NCBI GenBank assembly: GCA_963731745.1
Contig: CAVSWT010000028.1
Span: 124,001-188,000 of the forward strand
DNA: 64,000 nt
DNA from: CAVSWT01 sp963731745
Lineage (GTDB): Bacteria > Bacteroidota > Ignavibacteria > Ignavibacteriales > Ignavibacteriaceae
Direction: 5' to 3'
Program-made: the position numbers and the translations under genes
Shown: positions 1-7,339 of the stretch, piece after piece
How the letters are laid out: each line of letters opens with the position of its first letter
Numbering within the stretch: position 1 is the first letter of the stretch
Notes under the pieces: model-generated
What the model saw: the letters and a program-made list of their open reading frames with translations, nothing else
The model's database searches: none
What the model was told of the DNA's origin: nothing

Positions 1-1007
1 TCATTAATCTTAAACTCTTGTGCGGAACAATTAAAAGGAATAAATATTCTATTTAAAATAGAATTAAAATCTGTGGCTTTTGATTTATCCCATTCAAACG
101 ATGCTTTATGGCCATAGACAAACCAGCTCGTTCTTCCGCTGATTTCATCAATTGCACTCCCCGATTTTGAAAAATGAAAATTTAAATTGGTTGGTAAATT
201 TAATTTGGCATTTCTTGCGTCAATTCCATAAGGACTTGTTTTATCTGCATCAGTTACTTCAGGCTGATCTAAAACAAGGTTAACAGTTACTATTGTATTA
301 CCTATAATAGTAAGCTTATTATTAATTAATTTTGGTGCATCGCTTAATGAAATTTCCCCGCTTTTTATTTTTAGCCCGGTATAATATCCGGCAGGAGAAT
401 TTGACGCAAGCAATTTTGAATTTATCCAAACGCTGTCAGGTAGTAATTTATATTTAGCCGCAGGATCAATTATTGGCGGTAAAGTATTTATAACAAATCT
501 TTTTAACAGAGAAACATTAAACAAAATTGCCGGCTCGTTTTCACCTTCAAGATAAAGTGCAATTAATTTTTCAATTTTATAAAAATCGAACCAAACTTTT
601 TTACCATCTTTGCTGTTAAAAGGCCCCAAAGTTTTTTCAACAGCAGCACCTTGCGCCCATACCGGAACCGAACCTTTTAGTTGAGAACTTCGAACCGGAG
701 TTTCCCGTACAAATACCCGTGAACTTGATTCATCAGCTTCTTTAGTAATCTTGGCTGAAATATCTTTTAACTGGTTTAGTCTCGGTTCAGAAATTTTATC
801 AGTAAAAAATAAATCTGAATTTTCGTATGAAAGTATATTATTTTTTACCGAGTCAATATTTGCACCAACTAGAACATCAGCTAAATTTTTTTGCAGATTT
901 TGAATTGATTTTTCTTCCTTTGAATTAGCAGCTTTAAGGTGGCCGGTTAAATTACTTAGCAGGTTAAAAAGGTTTTCCTGTTCAACTGAGCTGGTTTCTT
1001 TTGGCAT
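1..1007 (-). CDS. Hypothetical protein, N-terminal 335 residues (runs off window)
   Basis: An open frame on the minus strand starts at ATG 1007 (MPKETSSVEQENLFN) and stays open to the window edge. The start is preceded by GTGGGA about six bases upstream, and an in-frame TGA lies five codons upstream. The protein has no signal peptide or membrane segment. Residues about 15-110 look helical and charged, and the rest looks beta-rich. I recognise no domain, and the missing 3' end may carry the informative part. The 280 bases separating it from the next gene suggest its own transcript. Confidence 0.7.
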   Translation of the reverse strand, partial: MPKETSSVEQENLFNLLSNLTGHLKAANSKEEKSIQNLQKNLADVLVGANIDSVKNNILSYENSDLFFTDKISEPRLNQLKDISAKITKEADESSSRVFVRETPVRSSQLKGSVPVWAQGAAVEKTLGPFNSKDGKKVWFDFYKIEKLIALYLEGENEPAILFNVSLLKRFVINTLPPIIDPAAKYKLLPDSVWINSKLLASNSPAGYYTGLKIKSGEISLSDAPKLINNKLTIIGNTIVTVNLVLDQPEVTDADKTSPYGIDARNAKLNLPTNLNFHFSKSGSAIDEISGRTSWFVYGHKASFEWDKSKATDFNSILNRIFIPFNCSAQEFKIN

Positions 1008-1287
1008 AGCATATCCCACTCATTTTAAATGATTTAAAAACGTGCCTTCGGTAGGCAAGAGATTATTTTATTTGCTCAGCGATAAATGAAAGGATTAATC
1101 TAATTACTAATTAGCTGTGTCATATTGGTCTGAAAATACTAGGAAAAGTGTTTGTATTTTTTAGCAGTGGAATTTTTAAAATTAGATTAACTGAAAGTGA
1201 ACTTAATTTTTAGATTATATAAATACAATTAAAAAGTTTTTGGTGTGATGCAGCGCAAATAAAACTTAATATAGGAAATTATCTAAC

Positions 1288-1683
1288 TTAATTTTCTTCA
1301 ACATATTCGTTGATTTGCGTGACTTTTTTTCTAACAAATTCGTACATAATTTTGAATTCAATTTCATCGCAATCTTCATGAAATCTTTTCTTCAAATCAA
1401 AATCTGTTAATGTAATATGTATATCCGGTTTAATATTTATCTGATTTAAGCATGCTTTAGCGCAGTGCAGCTTGCATCCATCAATCGCAATTATAGGTTT
1501 TCCGGAAAGTGCTTTTTTAACAAGGGGCTTAACATTACCGCCAACTCCGGCTATGCACGACATTTCAGCCAATCCATTTCTATCAAGCTTTACTGCGATT
1601 TTATTTGTAAGCTGCGCTATATTGCTGCATCCTGAACATGAATATACTATTGGTAATTCATCGTTTATCTTTTCGTCTATCAT
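1288..1683 (-). CDS. DGC-domain putative zinc-binding protein
   Basis: This 131-residue, cysteine-rich cytoplasmic protein has the IDGCKLHCAKACL segment (around residue 68) that names the DGC domain. A CSGC pair near the N-terminus and SCIAG in the middle add further cysteines. In the family these cysteines are thought to bind zinc; no enzymatic role is established to my knowledge. It is the last gene of a minus-strand run with a cupin and NO reductase, 15 bases after the cupin stop. Members often sit beside respiratory or metal-related genes, so a role in metal handling or redox sensing during NO stress is an inference. Confidence 0.75.
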   Translation of the reverse strand: MIDEKINDELPIVYSCSGCSNIAQLTNKIAVKLDRNGLAEMSCIAGVGGNVKPLVKKALSGKPIIAIDGCKLHCAKACLNQINIKPDIHITLTDFDLKKRFHEDCDEIEFKIMYEFVRKKVTQINEYVEEN

Positions 1684-1698
1684 TAATCCATTTTTATT

Positions 1699-2022
1699 TT
1701 ATTTAATCATAATTAAAAGCATCTTTGAATCAACAACTGCTTTTAAAGCATGCGGAACATTTGGAGGCAGAATAATTTGCTGCCCCGATTTTATAATTAT
1801 GGGTTTTCCATCAATTCTAATTTCCATTTCGCCTTCGGCTAAATAAACGAAAGCTTCGTAAGGTGAAGTATGTTCAGTTAAAGATTCACCTACGCCGAAT
1901 GCAAAGAATGTTATGTTCCCATTAGGTTTTTTAAGTAATTGTTTGCTCACAATTGAGCCAGCCTGAAAATTTATTTCGTCAATTAAATTCTTTGCGAGTA
2001 TTTCATTATTTGAATTGTTCAT
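1699..2022 (-). CDS. Small cupin-domain protein
   Basis: This 107-residue protein is a single cupin barrel. Motif 1 is in the stretch EHTSPYEAFVYLAEGEMEI and motif 2 is GQQIILPPNVPHALKA, with His and Glu residues at the usual metal-ligand positions. Nothing in the sequence identifies the substrate. It starts six bases after the NO-reductase stop, so it is almost certainly co-transcribed with it. Small cupins are common companions of NO and denitrification genes, where a sensor or metal-storage role is possible but unproven. Confidence 0.8.
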   Translation of the reverse strand: MNNSNNEILAKNLIDEINFQAGSIVSKQLLKKPNGNITFFAFGVGESLTEHTSPYEAFVYLAEGEMEIRIDGKPIIIKSGQQIILPPNVPHALKAVVDSKMLLIMIK

Positions 2023-2027
2023 TTTAT

Positions 2028-2642
2028 TTAATCTTTCTTTAAAAATTTAAATGATAGTTGGAATACAAAACCAATCAGCACAATTGCGCCGACTGCAAAA
2101 ATTGTATCGCCAAAAGCTCTGAACCATCTCAGTGTCTGCATAATTCCTGTATGAAGAAACTCAGCGCTTCGTGCATACCAGTAGCCATGTTCAACTGAGG
2201 CCCATGTTTGCATTAATCCAACCGGCAATAAGCTAAATGTTACCATAGCAAATAATCCAAAGTTGATTGCCCAGAATGAAAACTTTATTGGTTTTTCATT
2301 CCATTCGATATCAGGGCGCATTCCTCTCAAGCAGAAAAGCATTAAACCAATTCCAAGCATTCCATAAACACCAAAGAGTGCTGCATGTCCGTGAACCGGA
2401 GTTGTATTTAACCCTTGCATGTAATAAAGTGCAATCGGCGGATTGATCATAAATCCGAATAGTCCAGCACCAACTAAATTCCAAAATGCAACTGCAACAA
2501 AAAAGTAAATTGGCCATTTATATTTTATCACCCATGGCTTAGCTCTGGAGAGCTTAATATTTTCCCACGCTTCATATCCAACAAATAAAAGTGGTACAAC
2601 TTCAAGCGCACTAAATACGGAACCAAGTGCTAGTACAACCAT
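2028..2642 (-). pseudogene. norB: Quinol-dependent nitric oxide reductase, C-terminal part (after frameshift)
   Basis: This is the 3' third of the qNOR gene, in a different frame from the 5' part. The reading frame remains open upstream of the apparent start at 2642: HHLYFSGTP, holding two of the expected non-heme iron (FeB) ligands, is encoded at about 2647-2675. The visible ORF covers the last membrane helices, ending FKFLKKD. It shares the 2611-2642 overlap with the upstream fragment only because of the frameshift. The two parts together would give about 738 residues, normal for a single-subunit qNOR. As read, the protein would be truncated, unless this is a sequencing artefact. Confidence 0.85.
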
Positions 2643-4245
2643 TGGAGTTCCGGAAAAATATAAATGATGTAATGTTCCGATTATTCCGCCTGAAAGAAAT
2701 ATGGTTGCAGATAAGTACCGTTGCTTGTCCCGCAGTTTTTAGATCAATCAATTTTAATCTTGCAAACAAAAATGCTACAACAACAGTTGCAAACACTTCA
2801 AAGAATCCTTCGACCCAAAGATGCACAACCCACCATCTCCAATATTCTGCAATGGCAAGATTTGTATGCTTCCCATACATTAAGGCTGCAAAATAAAATG
2901 TCGCTATTGCGGTTGATGCGATTAAAAATAAAGTTAAAATTGGTTTTTGATCATCCGCTTTTTTTAATGCCGGACGAATTGTTCTAACCATTAAAAATAA
3001 CCAAAGGAACAATCCAATTAATAAAGCAATCTGAAAGAATCTTCCAAGGTCAATATATTCATATCCACTATGGCCGAATAAAAACCAATCTTTATCAGGC
3101 ATAAGATTCATTACGCTTAACCATTCACCGGCCATAGAGCCAAGCACTACGACAAGTAATGCTCCAAACAATATATTCACTCCAAGCCTTTGCCCTTTTG
3201 GTTCAACACCGCTGACAGCCGGCCCGATATATAATCCAGCGGCTAGCCATGCCGTCGCAATCCAAAAAATTCCAAGTTGAGTATGCCAGGTACGTGTAAT
3301 CGTATAAGGCAAAAATTTTGAAAGTGGAATCCCATAAAACGCATCACCTTCAACTCCATAATGAGCTGTTATAACTCCAAAAATTATTTGAAGCAGAATT
3401 AAACCTGAAACAACCCAAAAATATTTTATCACAGCTTTTTGTGAAGGAGTTGCTTTTGAACCAAGTAAAGGGTCATCCACAGGATAATCCATTATATTAT
3501 GTTCATGCTTTCTTGATGCATAAAAGAAAGCCATTCCGCCAATTCCAAGAAGCAGCAGAATAATACTAACTCCTGTCCAAACAACAGTATCTCCAGTAGG
3601 GGTATTACCAATCAATGCTTCATGAGGCCAATTATTTGTGTAAGTCATTTCTTCACCAGGCCTGTTGGTAGATGCCGCCCATGCGCTCCAAAAGAAGAAT
3701 GCGCTTAATTGTCTTAGTTTAACCGGATCAGAAAGAGCATTTTTTCTTAATGCATATTCTTCTTTGCCATTTGTAAAAAGATCGCTGTAATATTTTATGT
3801 TCTTTTTAACCGCTTCTGCTCTTTGTGAATTTATGGTAATCAGATTAGTTTCTACATTCAAATTACTCTTTCTATAAAGATCAAGAACTTTAGCTTTTAA
3901 TGAAGCTTTGTTTTCATCAGTTAATTCTTCAAAATTTTTAGAATAATTTTTGTTTGCGTAATCATTAAGGACAAACATCAATTCTCGGTGAAGCCAATCG
4001 GCAGTCCAGTCTGGTGCAACGTAGCTGCCATGTCCCCAAACAGATCCGCATTCCATTCCGCCCATTGCCTGCCAAACATTTTGGCCGGTTTGAATATCGT
4101 CCTGTGTAAAAATAACTTCGCCGTTTTCTGATACAACTTTTGATGGTATTGGCGGAACTTCCTGATAAATTCTGCTCCCAACCCAGCTTAAAATGCCGAA
4201 GGAAACTAAGATTACAAGTATGAAAGGTATCCAGTATTTTTTCAT
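2611..4245 (-). pseudogene. norB: Quinol-dependent nitric oxide reductase, N-terminal part (frameshifted)
   Basis: The enzyme reduces 2 NO to N2O in the cytoplasmic membrane using quinol. The 5' fragment has the qNOR-type N-terminal extension: a membrane anchor followed by a periplasmic domain of about 200 residues without a CxxCH heme motif. It then has heme-copper-type helices with WHTQLGIFWIATAWL and HLWVEGFFEVFAT, which supply His and Glu ligands to heme b and FeB. The correct frame is lost at about 2713-2714. Removing one base of the minus-strand CTTATC restores TVLSATIFLSGG. The last 34 or so residues of this ORF are therefore out of frame. ATG 4245 is preceded by GGGAAA. Confidence 0.9.
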
Positions 4246-4314
4246 TTATTTTCCCTTAATTGAATAAATAATTTTTTGTATAAGATTATTATCTAAATTT
4301 TAGATTAATGCTAA

Positions 4315-4346
4315 TTGTCAGACTGAGCTTGTCGAAGTCTGACATT
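4315..4346. repeat. REP-like palindrome between norB and the ferredoxin gene
   Basis: Perfect 9-base arms TGTCAGACT (4316-4324) and AGTCTGACA (4336-4344) flank an 11-base spacer, GAGCTTGTCGA. The core CTTCGACAAGCTCAG on the other strand resembles short extragenic palindromes I recall from many unrelated bacterial genomes. I found no second copy in this window. In the minus-strand transcript it would form a hairpin between the ferredoxin stop and the norB start. It might act as a processing or mRNA-stability element, or simply be a mobile repeat. Confidence 0.6.
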
Positions 4347-4373
4347 AATAGTAAAAGACACATTTTGACAAAC

Positions 4374-4634
4374 TCAATTTGACCTGAAATATTCAATTTT
4401 GAAATCATTAGACTGTATTGCGTCCATCGGACAAACTTCAATGCATTTAGGTGATGAAAAAGAATTGCATTTATCACATAACTGTGAAACAATGAAATAG
4501 TGAATTGATGACACGGTTTTAGAAATAAGATTATAGCCTATTAAATTCTTTATAGGTTCGCTCACAGCATTTTGCGGGCATTCAATCATGCATGCACCGC
4601 AGTTTATACATTCTTCATTTATATAATATTCCAT
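4374..4634 (-). CDS. Two-cluster 4Fe-4S ferredoxin
   Basis: This 86-residue cytoplasmic electron carrier has the first cluster motif CINCGACMIECP at residues 9-20. The second is CDKCNSF...KCIEVCP near residues 53-71, where the spacing is stretched as in Chromatium-type ferredoxins. Its ATG overlaps the stop of the upstream membrane-protein gene (TAATG), implying translational coupling. The location beside NO reductase suggests that it feeds electrons to a partner in NO or nitrogen-oxide metabolism, but the quinol-type reductase itself would not need it. Confidence 0.88.
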   Translation of the reverse strand: MEYYINEECINCGACMIECPQNAVSEPIKNLIGYNLISKTVSSIHYFIVSQLCDKCNSFSSPKCIEVCPMDAIQSNDFKIEYFRSN

Positions 4635-5089
4635 TAAAATTTTTCTCCTTTAGCTTCCCTTAAATGACTGCCGACCGGCCTTATCCTCCCCCACATTGAA
4701 AAAAAGAAAAGTAAAATTGCAAGTACCTGGAATGTTGATGTTATTGCAATTAATATGTTTAGCCAGCCTATAAAAATGAAGCCGGCAAATATTTGAAAAA
4801 TAAAACGCAATAATGTTGAAATTGTCATAAGCCAATAAGTAACTAAAATTAAATCAGGATTATATTTTCGATCATTTTTTTCAGCTCTTGGAAAAAACCA
4901 AAGCGCCACCCCCATTATCATCATCATTACAGAACCGACAAGTATTACATGAACATGCGCGGAAATTAATTCCTGCGTATTCCCGGAATTAAAAAAATAT
5001 TTTGAATACGACATGTAAAGCCCTGTTACTATTCCGAGCACTAAAAATGCTATGCTTGTTTTTATGAAATATCTTACTGTAGAGAACAT
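4634..5089 (-). CDS. Small heme-copper-oxidase-like membrane protein (cytochrome oxidase subunit I-like)
   Basis: The 151-residue protein has four predicted transmembrane helices, at residues about 8-28, 42-66, 80-102 and 106-130. Helix 2 contains AHVHVILVGSVMM, where the histidines sit as heme ligands do in subunit I of heme-copper oxidases and NO reductases. At this length it can represent only a few helices of such a subunit, so it is probably a stand-alone b-heme or accessory protein. It is the first gene of the NO operon, directly downstream of the Dnr-like site at 5203-5216. The exact function is unknown. Confidence 0.7.
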   Translation of the reverse strand: MFSTVRYFIKTSIAFLVLGIVTGLYMSYSKYFFNSGNTQELISAHVHVILVGSVMMMIMGVALWFFPRAEKNDRKYNPDLILVTYWLMTISTLLRFIFQIFAGFIFIGWLNILIAITSTFQVLAILLFFFSMWGRIRPVGSHLREAKGEKF

Positions 5090-5172
5090 CTTGTTAAGTC
5101 AAAATTCAAAGGTCAAAAAAAATTTAATTGTTTGTTTAACAGCTTCATAAATATTGAAGTTATTCAACAGTT

Positions 5173-5180
5173 CAAATTTA
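5173..5180 (-). promoter_or_regulatory. Possible Bacteroidota-type -7 promoter element for the NO operon
   Basis: The minus strand reads TAAATTTG, matching the TAnnTTTG consensus described for Bacteroidota. It lies about 30 bases downstream of the centre of the TTGAC-N4-GTCAG box. The implied start of transcription is near 5168. That places the box at about -41.5, the classical class II activator position for Crp/Fnr proteins. Whether this organism's main sigma factor uses that consensus is not shown by the sequence. Confidence 0.45.
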
Positions 5181-5202
5181 AAATTAGCCTGATTAGATTT
5201 CC

Positions 5203-5216
5203 TTGACTTAAGTCAG
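5203..5216 (-). promoter_or_regulatory. Fnr/Dnr-like operator upstream of the NO operon
   Basis: The plus strand reads TTGACTTAAGTCAG, one base from the perfect palindrome TTGAC-N4-GTCAA bound by Fnr/Dnr/FixK-type regulators. A Crp/Fnr-family gene lies immediately beyond it (5286-5978), and its recognition helix has the E-T-L-S-R pattern of Dnr proteins. The site lies 114 bases upstream of the first NO-operon gene. Confidence 0.6.
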
Positions 5217-5285
5217 TTTTTGGTTGATTAATAAATTTAAGGAATGATTTAAAGCCCGTAGAATGATGAAGAATGTGAAATGAAA

Positions 5286-5978
5286 TTATTCCGCTAAGTT
5301 TTGCAGCTCTTTAAGATTATTAATAAATACTTTTTTACCATTCATCTTAATTATGCCATCAGTTTGCATTTTATTGAAAGTTCGTGAAAGTGTTTCTGTT
5401 ATTGTTCCAAGATAAGCAGCTATGGTAGATTTCGGTACTCTTAATTTTATGAAAGGTTCCGGTAAATTTTCAGTTCCGCTTAAATGAATTTCTTCGATCA
5501 AATATTTTGCAAGACGGTTTTTGACTTCTTTAGTTGATAGATTTTCAACCTGGTTAATCAATGATTTTAATCTCTTGGCAAATCCTGCCAGCATTTTTAA
5601 AGAAATCTCATGATTCTTTTTAATTAATTCCAAAAATTCTTCTTTCGGAATAAAAATTACCACGCTATCTGATAGGCATTGTGCACTTACAGGATAATTA
5701 CTCCCTTCAAATAATGGAATGTCTGCAAAGGCACTTAAAGTAGTTAAAATATGAACAACAGATTCCTTCCCATCTAAAGTAGTTTTGAAAATTTTAATTC
5801 CTCCTTTAAGCAGAATATAAAATCCCTTATAAAGATCTCCTTCCCAAAAAAGAATTTTATTTTTGGGAACTTTTATTGTTTTGCTAACGGATGTTACTTC
5901 TCTTAATTGTTCAACACTAAGCTCAGAGAAGAGCGGGATGTTTCTTAAAGTTTCTTTCTGAATTTTATTTTCAATCAT
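5286..5978 (-). CDS. Crp/Fnr-family transcriptional regulator, Dnr-like
   Basis: The 230-residue regulator has a cyclic-nucleotide-binding-type sensor domain (about 15-130), a long dimer helix, and a C-terminal winged helix (about 150-225). The recognition helix contains TETLSRTFNKMQ, where the E..SR residues contact TTGA half-sites in Fnr/Dnr. There is no N-terminal cysteine cluster, so it is not an oxygen-sensing Fnr. A heme-based NO sensor of the Dnr type fits the neighbouring NO-reductase genes. It starts seven bases after the sulfatase-maturase gene ends, so the two are probably co-transcribed. Confidence 0.88.
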   Translation of the reverse strand: MIENKIQKETLRNIPLFSELSVEQLREVTSVSKTIKVPKNKILFWEGDLYKGFYILLKGGIKIFKTTLDGKESVVHILTTLSAFADIPLFEGSNYPVSAQCLSDSVVIFIPKEEFLELIKKNHEISLKMLAGFAKRLKSLINQVENLSTKEVKNRLAKYLIEEIHLSGTENLPEPFIKLRVPKSTIAAYLGTITETLSRTFNKMQTDGIIKMNGKKVFINNLKELQNLAE

Positions 5979-5985
5979 CTAAAAA

Positions 5986-7308
5986 TCAGTTTGATATAAT
6001 TGTTTTAACATTCTTACCGCAGCAATTTTTGTATTTTTTCCCGCTTCCGCAAGGGCAGTTTTCATTTCTACTAATTTTTAGAGATGGAAAACCATTGTCT
6101 TTTTCTTTTGCCCATTTCATAACATTTGCAGGAGGCTGCTGCTGATGCAATTGACTGGTCATAAAATTCATATAAGGATTAATATGATTAAAAAAGTTTT
6201 TATAGCCTGCGCATAAATAATTTAAACCTTCTTCCCCATCAGGAGTTTTAATAAACCTATGTTTAGGGCACTCTCCGTTGCATGCAAATCTCACTTCACA
6301 TTCACGGCAGTATTTCGGCAGAGTATCATTTTTATCGTTTCCAAATTTAAGCTGCTGATCTGAATCAACAATTTTGTTTAAAGTTTCAGTCATTAAGTTG
6401 CCAAGCTTGTTTTCAGGATAAACAAAATGATCGCATGAATAAATATCACCATTATGCTCAATCGCCATTGCCTGGCCGCATCTATCCTTAAAAATGCAAA
6501 GGCTTGATTGTCCGGTAAACCAGATTTCCAACGCAACATCAAAAATTTGTACAAAATATTTTCCAACATCATTTCTAACCCATTCATCAAAAATAGAAGT
6601 TAAAAATTTTCCAAATTGTACCGGCTCAACAGACCATTCTGTAACTTTAGCTTCTTCTTTATAACCTGGAGAAACTAACTTTAACAAATTGGTATCGGCT
6701 TCAGCTTTTCTTTCCGCAATTGGAATAAACTGCATATAAGTGCTTCCGATTTCTTTTAAGAAATTATAAACTTCCAGCGGATAAAGAGAGTTGTTTTTTT
6801 GTACACATGTAAGAGTATTAAATTCAATTTGATTTTTTTGAAGAAATTTTAATCCCTTCATCACTTTTTGAAAACTTAATTGTCCTCCTTTGTAAAGCCT
6901 GTATTTATTGTGCATTTCTTCAGGGCCATCTATGGATAAGCCGATAAGGAAATTATTGCTTTTAAAAAATTCACACCATTCATCATTGAGAAGAACACCA
7001 TTTGTCTGAAAAGTATTTTCAATTATTTTTCCATTCGAATATTTTTTTTGAAGTTGAACCGCTTTTTTATAAAAATCTAAACCCAGTAAAGTTGGTTCGC
7101 CGCCCTGCCATGAAAATGTTATAGTGGGATTTTTTTGAACTTCAATATATTGCCGAATATATGATTCTAAAACATCTTGCGGCATTCTCCAATCTTGATT
7201 GTTTTCATAAAGATTTTCTTTTTCTAAATAGAAACAATATGTACAGTCTAAATTGCAAATCGAGCCGGTTGGTTTTGCCATTAAATGAAATGAATCTGAA
7301 ATTTTCAT
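5986..7308 (-). CDS. Anaerobic sulfatase-maturating enzyme, radical SAM/SPASM, with SEC-C tail
   Basis: The enzyme converts the active-site Cys or Ser of a sulfatase to formylglycine in the cytoplasm without oxygen. Residues 18-25 hold the radical-SAM CxxxCxxC (CNLDCTYC), followed by SWQGGEPTLLG. SPASM cysteines for two auxiliary clusters lie at about 270-360 (CIFKDRCGQ, YSCDHFV, YCRECEVRFACNGECP). The last 25 residues carry a SEC-C zinc motif (CPCGSGKKYKNCC), often found on anSMEs. The likely substrate in this window is the Cys-type sulfatase at 55416-57380. It shares a transcript direction with the Crp regulator below and the hybrid kinase above (31-base gap). Confidence 0.92.
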   Translation of the reverse strand: MKISDSFHLMAKPTGSICNLDCTYCFYLEKENLYENNQDWRMPQDVLESYIRQYIEVQKNPTITFSWQGGEPTLLGLDFYKKAVQLQKKYSNGKIIENTFQTNGVLLNDEWCEFFKSNNFLIGLSIDGPEEMHNKYRLYKGGQLSFQKVMKGLKFLQKNQIEFNTLTCVQKNNSLYPLEVYNFLKEIGSTYMQFIPIAERKAEADTNLLKLVSPGYKEEAKVTEWSVEPVQFGKFLTSIFDEWVRNDVGKYFVQIFDVALEIWFTGQSSLCIFKDRCGQAMAIEHNGDIYSCDHFVYPENKLGNLMTETLNKIVDSDQQLKFGNDKNDTLPKYCRECEVRFACNGECPKHRFIKTPDGEEGLNYLCAGYKNFFNHINPYMNFMTSQLHQQQPPANVMKWAKEKDNGFPSLKISRNENCPCGSGKKYKNCCGKNVKTIISN

Positions 7309-7339
7309 TTATACTTTCTCAAAATAAAAGTGGATAAAA

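Noticed and set aside
4356..4370. Second Fnr-like site (TTGACAAACTCAA) near the ferredoxin stop
   Set aside because: Half-site spacing is one base short of the Fnr/Dnr rule and it sits at the end of a gene inside the operon.
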